Shown here: positions 27,556-34,841 of the stretch, in pieces
How the letters are laid out: the number at the start of each line of letters is the position of its first letter
How positions within the stretch are numbered: the stretch's first letter is position 1
Origin: Pirellulales bacterium
GTDB lineage: Bacteria; Planctomycetota; Planctomycetia; Pirellulales; JAIMBC01
Reading direction: 5' to 3'
NCBI GenBank assembly: GCA_023511675.1
Contig: JAIMBC010000007.1
Span: forward strand, 1-50,148
Length of the DNA: 50,148 bases
The notes under the pieces: model-generated
Told to the model about the DNA's origin: nothing
Seen by the model: only the letters and a program-made list of their open reading frames with translations
Database searches by the model: none
Made by a program: the position numbers and the translations under genes

Positions 27556-27641
27556 GGTGCCTCTACTGTACTGGGCGGCCAGCGGCCCGGCTGGATCGCT
27601 GGCCAGCAGCGCCTCAAGTCATGGTGCCACCTATTGTACTG
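27552..27641 (-). repeat. Duplicated start-codon region of the GH99-like gene
   Basis: Read on the minus strand, CAGTACAGTAGAGGCACCATGA at 27573-27552 recurs as CAGTACAATAGGTGGCACCATGA at 27641-27619, 67 bases upstream. The proximal copy supplies the ribosome-binding site and ATG of the GH99-like gene. The distal copy has the same layout, but its ATG is followed by one codon and a stop. TACAAT/TACAGT could also be -10 elements. Confidence 0.4.
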
Positions 27642-28153
27642 CGGAGGCGTGCGCTGTGGGGATCAATCAAGCAGCCTACCGCAATGGCCAGGAGAAACGC
27701 TGGTTGCCCAGACGCCGGTGTTGGGCGCTCCTTTCCTGGCAACGCCACATCGCCCTGGCCTGGCCGGCGGCAAATGGCCGGCAGTACACGGGTGACCATC
27801 CACCGGCACCATCGCCCCGCGCGGCCGAACAGGGTCGATATAGGAGTAAGGAGTGAGTAGTGAAGAGCGAGAGAGAAAGGGGAAGCGGCCGATGGGTCGG
27901 TGGCGGGGGCATTGGGCGCCGGGAAAGGGGCCAGCGGAATGCAATTTCGGTCGCGGCCGAGGCGTCGTGTCGGTAAGCCGTTGCCGGCGGGTCTTGCGAG
28001 CCAGGCGGCATTGGGGCCGTGCAGCGTTATGGTCGAGTGTCCTGGTGAGCGGGCGATGAACCGGTCCATCTCCGTCGAGGGGCGGAGCCAGTTGCGGGGT
28101 GGGTTGTTGGTGTCTTGGTTCGTGGGGTTTCTCCCGCCGGCAGGCGCCTGCCG
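27642..28153. other. Noncoding accessory region
   Basis: No gene was recognised. There is a purine-rich stretch of short GAG/GTAG-type repeats at about 27838-27880. Long open frames here are Pro/Arg-rich and unlike protein. The region leads into the hairpins and transposon debris to the right. Confidence 0.4.
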
Positions 28154-28179
28154 CGTCCATCCTTCAGGGAGGATGGACG
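28154..28179. repeat. Long hairpin (REP-like)
   Basis: CGTCCATCC at 28154-28162 pairs perfectly with GGATGGACG at 28171-28179 around an 8-base spacer; one further T-A pair (28163/28170) is possible. It is extragenic and close to a second hairpin and a tandem repeat, which suggests a REP/BIME-like cluster. Confidence 0.5.
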
Positions 28180-28183
28180 GCCG

Positions 28184-28227
28184 CGCTCCCACATGGAGGG
28201 GCACGCTCCCACATGGAGGGGCACGCT
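28184..28227. repeat. 20-base tandem repeat
   Basis: CGCTCCCACATGGAGGGGCA occurs twice in direct tandem (28184-28203, 28204-28223), followed by the first four bases of a third copy. Each unit contains the near-palindrome CTCCCACATGGAG. It sits between two hairpins. Confidence 0.6.
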
Positions 28228-28266
28228 CTGTCGTGGCCGTGATTAGCGCATACGATGTGCGCGCGC

Positions 28267-28294
28267 CTGGACGCGACGGAGCGCGTCCCTCCAG
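28267..28294. repeat. REP-like palindromic element
   Basis: GGACGCG (28269-28275), a 6-base loop and CGCGTCC (28282-28288) form a perfect 7-pair stem, flanked by CTGGA at 28267 and TCCAG at 28290. Similar GGACGCG-ACGGAG-CGCGTCC hairpins are, from memory, common as dispersed extragenic palindromes in the PVC superphylum; copy number here needs a genome search. Confidence 0.5.
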
Positions 28295-28299
28295 CCCAC

Positions 28300-28455
28300 A
28301 GATGCAGCGCTCCAGCAGCAGGCCTTCCCGTCGGCACCACTCGGCCCCAGTCAAGCCGCTTTGCGCCAACCGCTGAACGTCCTTCGCCCACAACCGTCAC
28401 TTCTCTCGGTCAATCGGCCTCGCCATCTTTCACCTCGCTTGCGTGAACTCTTCAT
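28300..28455 (-). pseudogene. IS66-type TnpA (HTH protein) remnant, frameshifted
   Basis: A frame starts at ATG 28455 with GGAGGGGAGC just upstream and reads KSSRKRGERWRGRLTE before ending at 28351. An overlapping frame then gives WAKDVQRLAQSGLTGAEWCRREGL, which resembles the helix-turn-helix of IS66-family TnpA proteins (pattern SGLsqaaFCRrhGl). Joining the halves requires a frameshift, and no TnpB/TnpC follows, so this looks like a decayed insertion-sequence fragment. It lies 58 bases after the truncated helicase. The identification rests on a short motif. Confidence 0.4.
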
Positions 28456-28513
28456 GCTCCCCTCCCGCACGTAACCGACCAATCCCGTCAAGAACGGCGG
28501 CGGTGTAGGGTTA

Positions 28514-29809
28514 TCATTGTCCCGCCGCCATTGCTCGATCTGGCTCTGCGGGAAGCAGGCAGGCAAGGCACTCCGGTGCCGGCACGCGGAAGGGCAGGGC
28601 CAGTTGCTCGAGGCGGCCCGCGAGCGCCTGTTCGGCATCCCTGAGGATAGCCGGGAGATCGACGCCCTTTCTTGGGCTCAGTTGAGAGGTCAAACTCCGC
28701 GGCTTGCTGGCAATGCTGTTGAGCACTCTCAACACCTCCCAGTCCCGCAGCAATTGCCACGCCGCCCGTTCGGTTCGGAGCATGCCAACGATCACCCTGC
28801 GCACAGGGCCCTCGCCGCCCGTGATGCGGTCTTGGACGGAATACACGACCAACGCCTGTTCGAGGCCGGGAACGGCAGCTATGGCATCGTCGAGTTCGAT
28901 TGCGGTCCTGATGGCCCGATTCACCACGCAATGCCCCACGCCGGCAATTTCCTCATCGTTTTGTGGTTGCGCCTGGCGAGCGAACAGCAGGCTATATCTG
29001 TCGGCTATTCTGAAATCGTCCCTCCATGCCTCGGGAGCCTTAAAGCTTAACCGCACATCATCGGTCTGGACCGGCCGCTTGTTGAGAACGGCGAGCAACG
29101 CCTTGAAGAACGGCACGAGGTCTGGCAGATCCACCCTGGGAATTTCTTTTGCTACCTCGCCAAAGTCGAAACGCGCGACGTTGCCAAACAGGCCGCGCAC
29201 CGTCGCCAGGGCGTCCTGCCCGCCGAAGGTCGCCGTCCTGGAATCAAACCAGTGATCCAACCGTTCCCCTCGGAGCTGCGGATCTGCGTCGGCAAACATG
29301 CTTGTGAACATGCGCGGGGATGCCATGCCGATCACCAGTTGGCGCATATCCTCAGGGTCGTCCATCGCCCCCTGGAAGGCCAGGGTGATACGATCTAGCT
29401 TTCGGTCCAGGCATTCCCAGATACGGCTTTCCACGGTGTCGGGATTACGGAGGCTGATCACATCGACGGGCTTTGCTTGACCGTACCGGCTGAGACGGCC
29501 GACCCGCTGGTGCAGACGCATGGGGTTCCAGGGCAGGTCCACATGGATCAGCGCACTGCAACTCCCTTGCAGATCGACCCCCTCGCCGGCCGCTTCGGTG
29601 GAGACCAGAAACCGGACCTGTCCGCGGTTGAATCGCTCCGCCGCACGCCTGCGATCCTCCCGCATGGTTTGCGGCTGCCCCCTGGCGTCTGCAACCCCTT
29701 CAAGCCAACCATCCCCATTGATGAACGTTACGCAGCCATTCCCATAGCGTCGCTGCAAGGCACTCATCAGCAGCGCCTGAGTTGCCTTGTACTCTGTGAA
29801 GAAAAGCAC
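28514..29809 (-). pseudogene. C-terminal half of an SNF2-type helicase (DrmD-like), N-terminally truncated
   Basis: The frame encodes about 431 residues starting near a GTG at 29809, but the reading frame stays open to about 29905 with no plausible start. It opens at the first strand of a HELICc domain (VLFFTEYKATQALL). Motif V is STEAAGEGVDLQ (70-81) and motif VI is QRVGRLSRYGQ (101-111), followed by a long C-terminal region (DRWF-like HWFDSRTATFGGQDALATV, VDLPDLVPFFKALL). The DEXD/H ATPase lobe is missing, so it cannot be an active helicase by itself. The C-terminal extension resembles, from memory, DrmD of DISARM phage-defence systems; RapA-like helicases are the alternative. The base composition looks less GC-rich than neighbouring genes, and IS66-like debris follows. 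Confidence 0.65.
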
Positions 29810-30160
29810 AGACCGATCTGCGACATCAGTTTGTATACGTAAATCGTCTGTAGCGACAGCGCGAGCACGCCCCTCACAAAAAAGAGGGCGCGCTGCGAAG
29901 CAGCTTATGCGGTAGCATGGCGCGCGTCAACAATTGGGCCGGCATGCAGATGGGGCAGGGGGCGGGCGGCTGATGTGGCGGCACCCGCGCGGCCGGGGGG
30001 GGCGAATCCGCCCACCGTCAGGCGGCCGGGGCCAGTGATGCGGGCGGCGGAACCGGCGGCCTGTCAAGCCGGTTGGAAGCAAGCACAACGCAGGGCGCCA
30101 GTCACGCCGTTCGGACAGGCACTCGCTCCACATAGGCAGCGGGGTGCGTTGAGGCAGTCA

Positions 30161-30190
30161 CGCTTGCCGCCGCTTGCCGCCGCTTGCCGG
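30161..30190. repeat. Three tandem copies of a 10-base unit
   Basis: CGCTTGCCGC is repeated three times head to tail at 30161-30190, the last copy ending GG instead of GC. It is noncoding. Confidence 0.6.
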
Positions 30191-30273
30191 CGCGGGGCCT
30201 GGCAAAGGGGGCTGTGCCACGGAGCGGGTATTAGCGGTGGGATTAGCGGCGGTAGGCTGGGCGTCTGGCGGAG

Positions 30274-30362
30274 GCAGTTTGGCACGGGGCAGTTTGGCAC
30301 GGGGGGCTTGATGCGGGCCAGTTTGGCACGGGGGAGAGTGGTTTGGGGCAGTTTGGTTTGGG
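30274..30362. repeat. Degenerate G-rich repeat (GCAGTTTGGCACGGG type)
   Basis: Four related copies begin at 30274, 30290, 30318 and 30348. The first two are adjacent; the last reads GCAGTTTGGTTTGGGG. The plus strand is strongly G+T rich with several runs of four or more G, so G-quadruplex formation is possible. It lies about 130 bases before infC. Confidence 0.55.
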
Positions 30363-30493
30363 GCGGCTGAGGCCGTACAGCCGCTCAAATGCAGTTGACG
30401 CCCGGAAGAGGGCTGGCCAATACTGCTAGGTTGCAGGTGTTAAGCGGTGCGTGCTGCGTGTGGTCAGGCGTATCCTGCCTGCGGGTTTCATGT

Positions 30494-30498
30494 GGAGG
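30494..30498 (+). promoter_or_regulatory. Ribosome-binding site of infC pointing to an ATC start
   Basis: GGAGG at 30494-30498 is nine bases before ATC 30508. It lies inside the frame if the ATG at 30490 were used, and no Shine-Dalgarno sequence precedes that ATG. The arrangement favours a rare AUC start. Confidence 0.5.
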
Positions 30499-30507
30499 AC
30501 CAGAACG

Positions 30508-31008
30508 ATCGAACGGTCACAACGCGTCAACGAACAGATTCGCGTCTCGCCAGTGCGGGTCATTTCTGCCACTGGGGAGCAACTGGGGATCATGAAGACG
30601 GAGGAGGCGCTGCGAATCGCACGCGAGGCGGAGCTGGACCTGGTGGAAGTAGCTCCCAACGAGCGGCCGCCTGTCTGCCGGATCATGGATTATGGCAAGT
30701 TCAAGTACCAGCAGAAGAAGAGGCAGCACAAGGGGCACGCACGCCAGATTCGCGTCAAGGAGATCCGCGTGCGGCCCAAGACGGACGAGCACGATATCGA
30801 GGTCAAGGTCCGGCAGGCAAGAGAGTTCCTGGCCCACAAGGACAAGGTGGTGATCTCGGTCGTGTTCCGCGGTCGCGAGCTGGCACACATCGAGGAGGGG
30901 CACCGGGTGATCAACCGCATCCTGCAGAGCCTGGAAGACGTTTGCCGCATCGAGTCGCCGCCCAGCCAACAGCAGAAGCGCATCATTTGCACACTGGCGC
31001 CCAAGTAG
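30508..31008 (+). CDS. infC: Translation initiation factor IF-3
   Basis: IF-3 binds the 30S subunit, prevents premature 50S joining and rejects non-canonical start codons. From the proposed ATC start the protein has 166 residues: the N-domain with RVNEQIRVSPVRVI and LDLVEVAPNERPPVCRIMDYGKFKYQ, the linker KKRQHKGHARQIRVKEIRVRP, and the C-domain ending IICTLAPK. Alternative ATG starts at 30490 and 30451 are open, but GGAGG at 30494-30498 fits a start at 30508. A non-AUG start (AUU in E. coli, AUC in Myxococcus xanthus) is the known basis for IF-3 autoregulation. The usual downstream partners rpmI and rplT are absent; a DUF62 gene follows. Confidence 0.93.
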   Translation: MERSQRVNEQIRVSPVRVISATGEQLGIMKTEEALRIAREAELDLVEVAPNERPPVCRIMDYGKFKYQQKKRQHKGHARQIRVKEIRVRPKTDEHDIEVKVRQAREFLAHKDKVVISVVFRGRELAHIEEGHRVINRILQSLEDVCRIESPPSQQQKRIICTLAPK

Positions 31009-31029
31009 CCCGCGGGCGTGGCGTCGCGT

Positions 31030-31818
31030 ATGGCTCGCGGCCTGATCACATTGTTGACCGACTTTGGCACAGGCAGCCACTACGTGGCGGTGATGAAGGG
31101 GGTGATCCTCGGCATCAACCCCGCGGCGCGGATCGTCGATGTGACCCATGCCGTGCCGCCCCAGGACGTGCGGCAGGGAGCTTGGCTGTTAGCGGAAGCA
31201 GCGCGGTGGTTTCCGCCTGAGACGGTCCACGCCGCCGTGGTCGATCCGGGCGTGGGGACGCAGCGGCGGCTGGTCTACGCCGGGATCGCCGGCCAACACT
31301 TCGTGGCACCCGACAACGGCCTGCTGAGCCTGGTGGCGCGCCGCAGCCCACCCGAGCGGCTGATCACCCTGGCCGAGCCGCGCTACTGGTTGCCCGAGGT
31401 GTCGGCTACCTTTCATGGGCGCGATATCATAGCACCGGTGGCGGCCTGGCTGAGCCGCGGGCTGGAGCCTGACCTGCTCGGCCCGCCCCAAGTGAGTCTG
31501 ACGCCTTGCGAGTGGCCGGAGGTGATTCAGGTGCCGGGAACAGTCGAGGGTTGCGTGCAGAGTGTGGACTCGTTTGGCAACCTGATTACCAACATCACGG
31601 CGGAGATGCTCCGGGATGCCCCGCGGGACGAGCGTGTGCGCATCGAGTGCGAGGAGCATGAGACGCTGGGCATCTACCGCACCTACGCGGATCAGCCTCC
31701 GCAGACCTTGATCGCCCTGATCGGTTCCAGCGGCTTCCTCGAGCTGGCCGTGGTCAACGATAATGCGGCCAAGTTGCTGGGCCTCGGCAGGGGGGCGGTT
31801 GTCCGCGTCCGCTGGTAG
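31030..31818 (+). CDS. SAM hydroxide adenosyltransferase / chlorinase-fluorinase family (DUF62)
   Basis: The protein of about 262 residues belongs to the family that attacks S-adenosylmethionine with water (or halide in specialised enzymes) to give adenosine and methionine. It begins with LITLLTDFGTGSHYVAVMKG, the conserved N-terminal block with a metal- or substrate-contacting Asp, then VVDPGVGTQRR, and the C-terminal barrel with SVDSFGNLITNI and FLELAVVNDNAAKLLGL. The second acidic residue usual in DFGxxDxYVG is His here. A GTG at 31018 is an alternative start. It begins 21 bases after infC and stops one base before bioA, so it is probably in one transcript with both. Confidence 0.9.
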   Translation: MARGLITLLTDFGTGSHYVAVMKGVILGINPAARIVDVTHAVPPQDVRQGAWLLAEAARWFPPETVHAAVVDPGVGTQRRLVYAGIAGQHFVAPDNGLLSLVARRSPPERLITLAEPRYWLPEVSATFHGRDIIAPVAAWLSRGLEPDLLGPPQVSLTPCEWPEVIQVPGTVEGCVQSVDSFGNLITNITAEMLRDAPRDERVRIECEEHETLGIYRTYADQPPQTLIALIGSSGFLELAVVNDNAAKLLGLGRGAVVRVRW

Positions 31819-31819
31819 C

Positions 31820-33175
31820 ATGTCTTCGCCTGAGCGGCAAACGCTGGAGCGGTGGGACCGCGAGCACGTCTGGCACGCCTTTACCCAGATGGCGGAGTAC
31901 CAGCCCCTGTTCATCGAACGGGGCCGCGGCTGCACCCTGATCGATATCGATGGCCGCGAATACCTGGATGCCACCAGCAGCGTGTGGTGCAATGTGCACG
32001 GCCATCGTCACCCGCACATCGATGCCGCCATCATTGCACAGCTTGAGCGGATTGCACACACCACCTCGCTGGGGGCCTCCAACTCCACCACCGTGCGGCT
32101 GGCACGCCGTCTGGTCGAACTCGCCCCCGCGGGCCTCAACCATGTGTTCTTCTCGGACGACGGCGCCACCGCCGTCGAGGCGGCGCTCAAGATGGCCTTC
32201 CAGTTCTGGCGGCAGACCACCCCCCCCAGGCCCGAGAAGAACCTTTACGTCGCCTTCGAGGATGCCTACCACGGCGATACGCTGGGCAGCGTTAGCGTCG
32301 GCGGGGTAGCACGCTTCCATGCCCTCTTCAGGCCGCTGCTCTTTGACGTGCTACGCCTGCCCGCACCCCAACTCTATCGGCTCCCACCAGGGATCACACC
32401 AGCAACAGCGTGCGATTACTACCTGAGCCAGCTTGATCAGCTTCTGCGCGCCCGCCACCCCCAGATCGCCGCCCTGGTCATCGAGCCGCTGGTGCAGGCC
32501 GCGGCCGGGATGCTCGTGCAGCCGCCCGGCTTCTTGCGCGGCGCGGCGGCACTTGCCCGCCAATACGACGTGTTGTTGATCGCAGACGAGGTGGCGGTGG
32601 GCTTCGGCCGCACCGGCACAATGTTCGCCTGCGAGCAGGAGGGGGTCGCACCCGACTTTCTCTGTCTCGCCAAGGGGCTCACCGCCGGCTACCTGCCCAT
32701 GGGAGCCACGCTGACCACGGATCGCGTGTGGCAGGCGTTTCTGGGGCGCTACGCCGAGGGGCGGCAGTTTTTCCATGGCCATACCTACGGCGGCAATCCC
32801 CTGGCGGCCGCGGCGGCGCTGGCCTCGCTCGAGGTGTTCGAGGCCGAGGGCACGCTGGCCCGCCTGCCGGCCAAGATCGAGCGGCTGGCAGCGCACCTGA
32901 AGCGTGCAGCCGCCCTGCCACCGGTGGGAGACATACGGCAGCGCGGGCTGCTGGCCGGGATCGAGCTGGTGCGAGACCGCGCCTCGCGCGAACCCTACGC
33001 CTGGGAAGAGCGTGCTGGCTGGCGCGTGGCAGACTTCGCCCGTGGCCGGGGTGTGCTGTTGCGCCCGCTGGGGAATGTGATCGTGATCATGCCTCCGCTG
33101 GCCATCACCCTGCCCGAGCTGGACCGAGTGATGGACGTGGTCGTCGAGGGAATTGCCATGCTGGATGCACGCTGA
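31820..33175 (+). CDS. bioA: Adenosylmethionine-8-amino-7-oxononanoate aminotransferase
   Basis: The 451-residue class III aminotransferase makes 7,8-diaminopelargonate in biotin synthesis, using SAM as amino donor. It has RWDREHVWHAFTQMAEYQPL (BioA-specific N-terminal region), TSSVWCNVHGHRHP, SDDGATAVEAALKMAFQFW, LLIADEVAVGFGRTG (Asp256) and LCLAKGLTAGYLPM with the PLP lysine Lys285. Length is normal. The frame is open upstream to 31763, but ATG 31820, one base after the DUF62 stop, gives the family's N-terminus. No other biotin genes are in the window. The upstream DUF62 enzyme also uses SAM. Confidence 0.94.
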   Translation: MSSPERQTLERWDREHVWHAFTQMAEYQPLFIERGRGCTLIDIDGREYLDATSSVWCNVHGHRHPHIDAAIIAQLERIAHTTSLGASNSTTVRLARRLVELAPAGLNHVFFSDDGATAVEAALKMAFQFWRQTTPPRPEKNLYVAFEDAYHGDTLGSVSVGGVARFHALFRPLLFDVLRLPAPQLYRLPPGITPATACDYYLSQLDQLLRARHPQIAALVIEPLVQAAAGMLVQPPGFLRGAAALARQYDVLLIADEVAVGFGRTGTMFACEQEGVAPDFLCLAKGLTAGYLPMGATLTTDRVWQAFLGRYAEGRQFFHGHTYGGNPLAAAAALASLEVFEAEGTLARLPAKIERLAAHLKRAAALPPVGDIRQRGLLAGIELVRDRASREPYAWEERAGWRVADFARGRGVLLRPLGNVIVIMPPLAITLPELDRVMDVVVEGIAMLDAR

Positions 33176-33526
33176 TGCCCAGAGCAAGGGAGGGCCGCAC
33201 CACGGAGCCGCAACCGCCAGCGAGCGGCCCTGCAAGGTAGCTGCGAGGCCCCCTCCGCCTTGAGCCTAGCAAGCCCAGCCCCTTCTCACCGTTTTTCCTC
33301 TCGGTGTCCCACCCAACACACTGTCGGCAGAGGACAAAAGCGGCCGCGACCATTACTTCCAGCTCTCCTGCGATTGAAGAGGCGGGTAGGCCGACTCGAT
33401 CTTTCTCTTGCCTGTCCTCGCACGCCGAGCGACCACGGCCGCTGTGGAAGGAGCGGGCGGACGCTTCCTGTTTCCGAACAGAGCTGGAGCGCGGACTTGC
33501 GCCCCATGCCCCGCGGGGCGGCCGTG
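33176..33526. other. Intergenic region between convergent genes
   Basis: These 351 bases separate the bioA stop from the PEP-CTERM gene stop. No gene or clear terminator was recognised. Confidence 0.45.
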
Positions 33527-34345
33527 TCAAGCGGTCCTGCGCCGGCGGGCACGCACCGCCGCGAGCAGGGCCCCGCCGCATCCCAGCCAGAGGGCCGCCG
33601 AGGCGGGCTCCGGAATCGCTACATTTCCCACGTTCACTTGAATCGCCGCCTGGCCAAGAAATTGGTTACCCGAACTATCATACGCCCGCAGCGCGAACGT
33701 GTACGAACCGACTGCATTGGGATTGAACGAGCCCGGCGGGGGCGTGACCGTGAACGGGCCAAATGTACCCCCCGTGGACAAGAAAGAAAACAGCAGATTC
33801 TGCGAGCCCTGCAACTCTACAACAGTGGGTGTGGTGTTCGCAGGGATCACAACCGAGATCACGCCATGATTGCTTTCGTCGGTGAAAAAGCCGGGGTCGA
33901 AGTCATACAGCAGGCGTATCAGCACAGGCTGCGACGTACTGGCCACGTCCACGTAGAAGGCAAAGTTCCAGGTGGCACCCAATATTGAGCTGGGCGTCGT
34001 ACTAAACGTGGGATCGCCAAAGTTCGCGCCAGGGGTGGCGAAGAAGGTGCCGGCTCCGTCGTTCGTTACCGTGGGGTTGAAAAAACGCTCGTGTGCGGTG
34101 AGCCCAAGCGTAACGTTGTGCGTGCTGCTGACGACGTGCGTGATCGCCACGGAATGATTGGGAATGCCGGTGCCGCCAAAGGTCGCGCCCGACAAGGTAC
34201 CAAACACATTGAACGTTGGAGAAATGGGCGCTGCACACGCCGCGCCGCCAACCGCCATAACCCACCCAGCGATCAGGCAGGCCGCCGCAACGAGCCTCAC
34301 CCCAGATCTCCCCACGGATCCGCCAACTGCCACGTACCGTTGCAT
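33527..34345 (-). CDS. PEP-CTERM sorting-domain exported protein
   Basis: A 272-residue exported protein with a signal peptide (LVAAACLIAGWVMAVGGAACA, about 18-38) and a C-terminal PEP-CTERM module: VAIPEPASA, then a hydrophobic helix (ALWLGCGGALLAAV) and a basic tail (RARRRR). This tail is recognised by exosortase/EpsH systems, which process proteins destined for the extracellular matrix. The middle is a Ser/Thr/Gly/Phe-rich all-beta domain typical of planctomycete PEP-CTERM proteins, without assigned function. GGGAG precedes the ATG. Three direct repeats lie upstream. No exosortase is encoded in the window. Confidence 0.85.
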   Translation of the reverse strand: MQRYVAVGGSVGRSGVRLVAAACLIAGWVMAVGGAACAAPISPTFNVFGTLSGATFGGTGIPNHSVAITHVVSSTHNVTLGLTAHERFFNPTVTNDGAGTFFATPGANFGDPTFSTTPSSILGATWNFAFYVDVASTSQPVLIRLLYDFDPGFFTDESNHGVISVVIPANTTPTVVELQGSQNLLFSFLSTGGTFGPFTVTPPPGSFNPNAVGSYTFALRAYDSSGNQFLGQAAIQVNVGNVAIPEPASAALWLGCGGALLAAVRARRRRTA

Positions 34346-34375
34346 CGTTCACGCTCCCCACTTGGTTTGACCATG

Positions 34376-34431
34376 TTGTCCGCGCGATCTTTGTTGTCTG
34401 CGGGATCTTCCTGTTGTCCGCGGAATCTTCC
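34376..34431 (-). promoter_or_regulatory. Three direct repeats upstream of the PEP-CTERM gene
   Basis: On the plus strand, TTGTCCGCGCGATCTTT (34376), TTGTCTGCGGGATCTTCC (34394) and TTGTCCGCGGAATCTTCC (34414) form three related copies spaced 18 and 20 bases apart. They begin 31 bases upstream of the PEP-CTERM start codon, so they may be regulator-binding sites or part of its leader. Read on the gene's strand the consensus is about GGAAGATCCCGCGGACAA. Confidence 0.45.
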
Positions 34432-34841
34432 GCAAATGCCGTGCCAAGAAAGATAAAATGCGTGCCGAATATATACGTCCATGTACTTAAAGTGCTTATG
34501 TCGAACGGCGGTTATCGGTGTGCCTGAAGGGCTACGTCTGGGGTGTTTAAATGTTTAACACCTATGCGCAAACGTTAACATCCGGCGGCGGATCCGCGGT
34601 GCCTGAGGCCATCGTGGGTTGGCGGCGTCTCCGGGCATGCAACGGCCGTGCTCGCAGGGACCGCGTGCATGCGGTCCGCAAGGCGGGTTCAGGACCTGAT
34701 AACACGGCGCAGGCTCCGAACCAGGCGCTACGAACGCGAAGCGGGAAAGCGGCGCTTGCGCGTGCCCCGACAGGCTCGACAGGCGTGTGAAGGGCTGTTC
34801 CAATAAACTTGATGGGCCGCACAGCGGGGCTACGGTGATCG
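34432..34841. other. Divergent intergenic region
   Basis: This region lies between the PEP-CTERM gene repeats and the phosphatase/cytochrome lipoprotein start. Its left part (about 34440-34570) looks less GC-rich than surrounding DNA, as expected of a promoter region. No gene was recognised. Confidence 0.4.

Larger units (their letters stand above)
29910..30489. other. G-rich, repeat-bearing region upstream of infC
   Basis: No gene was recognised. The left part just outside the helicase remnant has an imperfect hairpin around an A-run (about 29868-29893). Farther right are a 10-base triple repeat and a G-rich repeat set, listed separately. The infC promoter must lie in the right part. Confidence 0.4.

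Noticed and set aside
27614-28393. 259-residue minus-strand open frame upstream of the GH99-like gene
   Set aside because: Only its first 25 residues resemble a TnpA helix-turn-helix; the rest reads through hairpins, a tandem repeat and Pro/Arg-rich junk.
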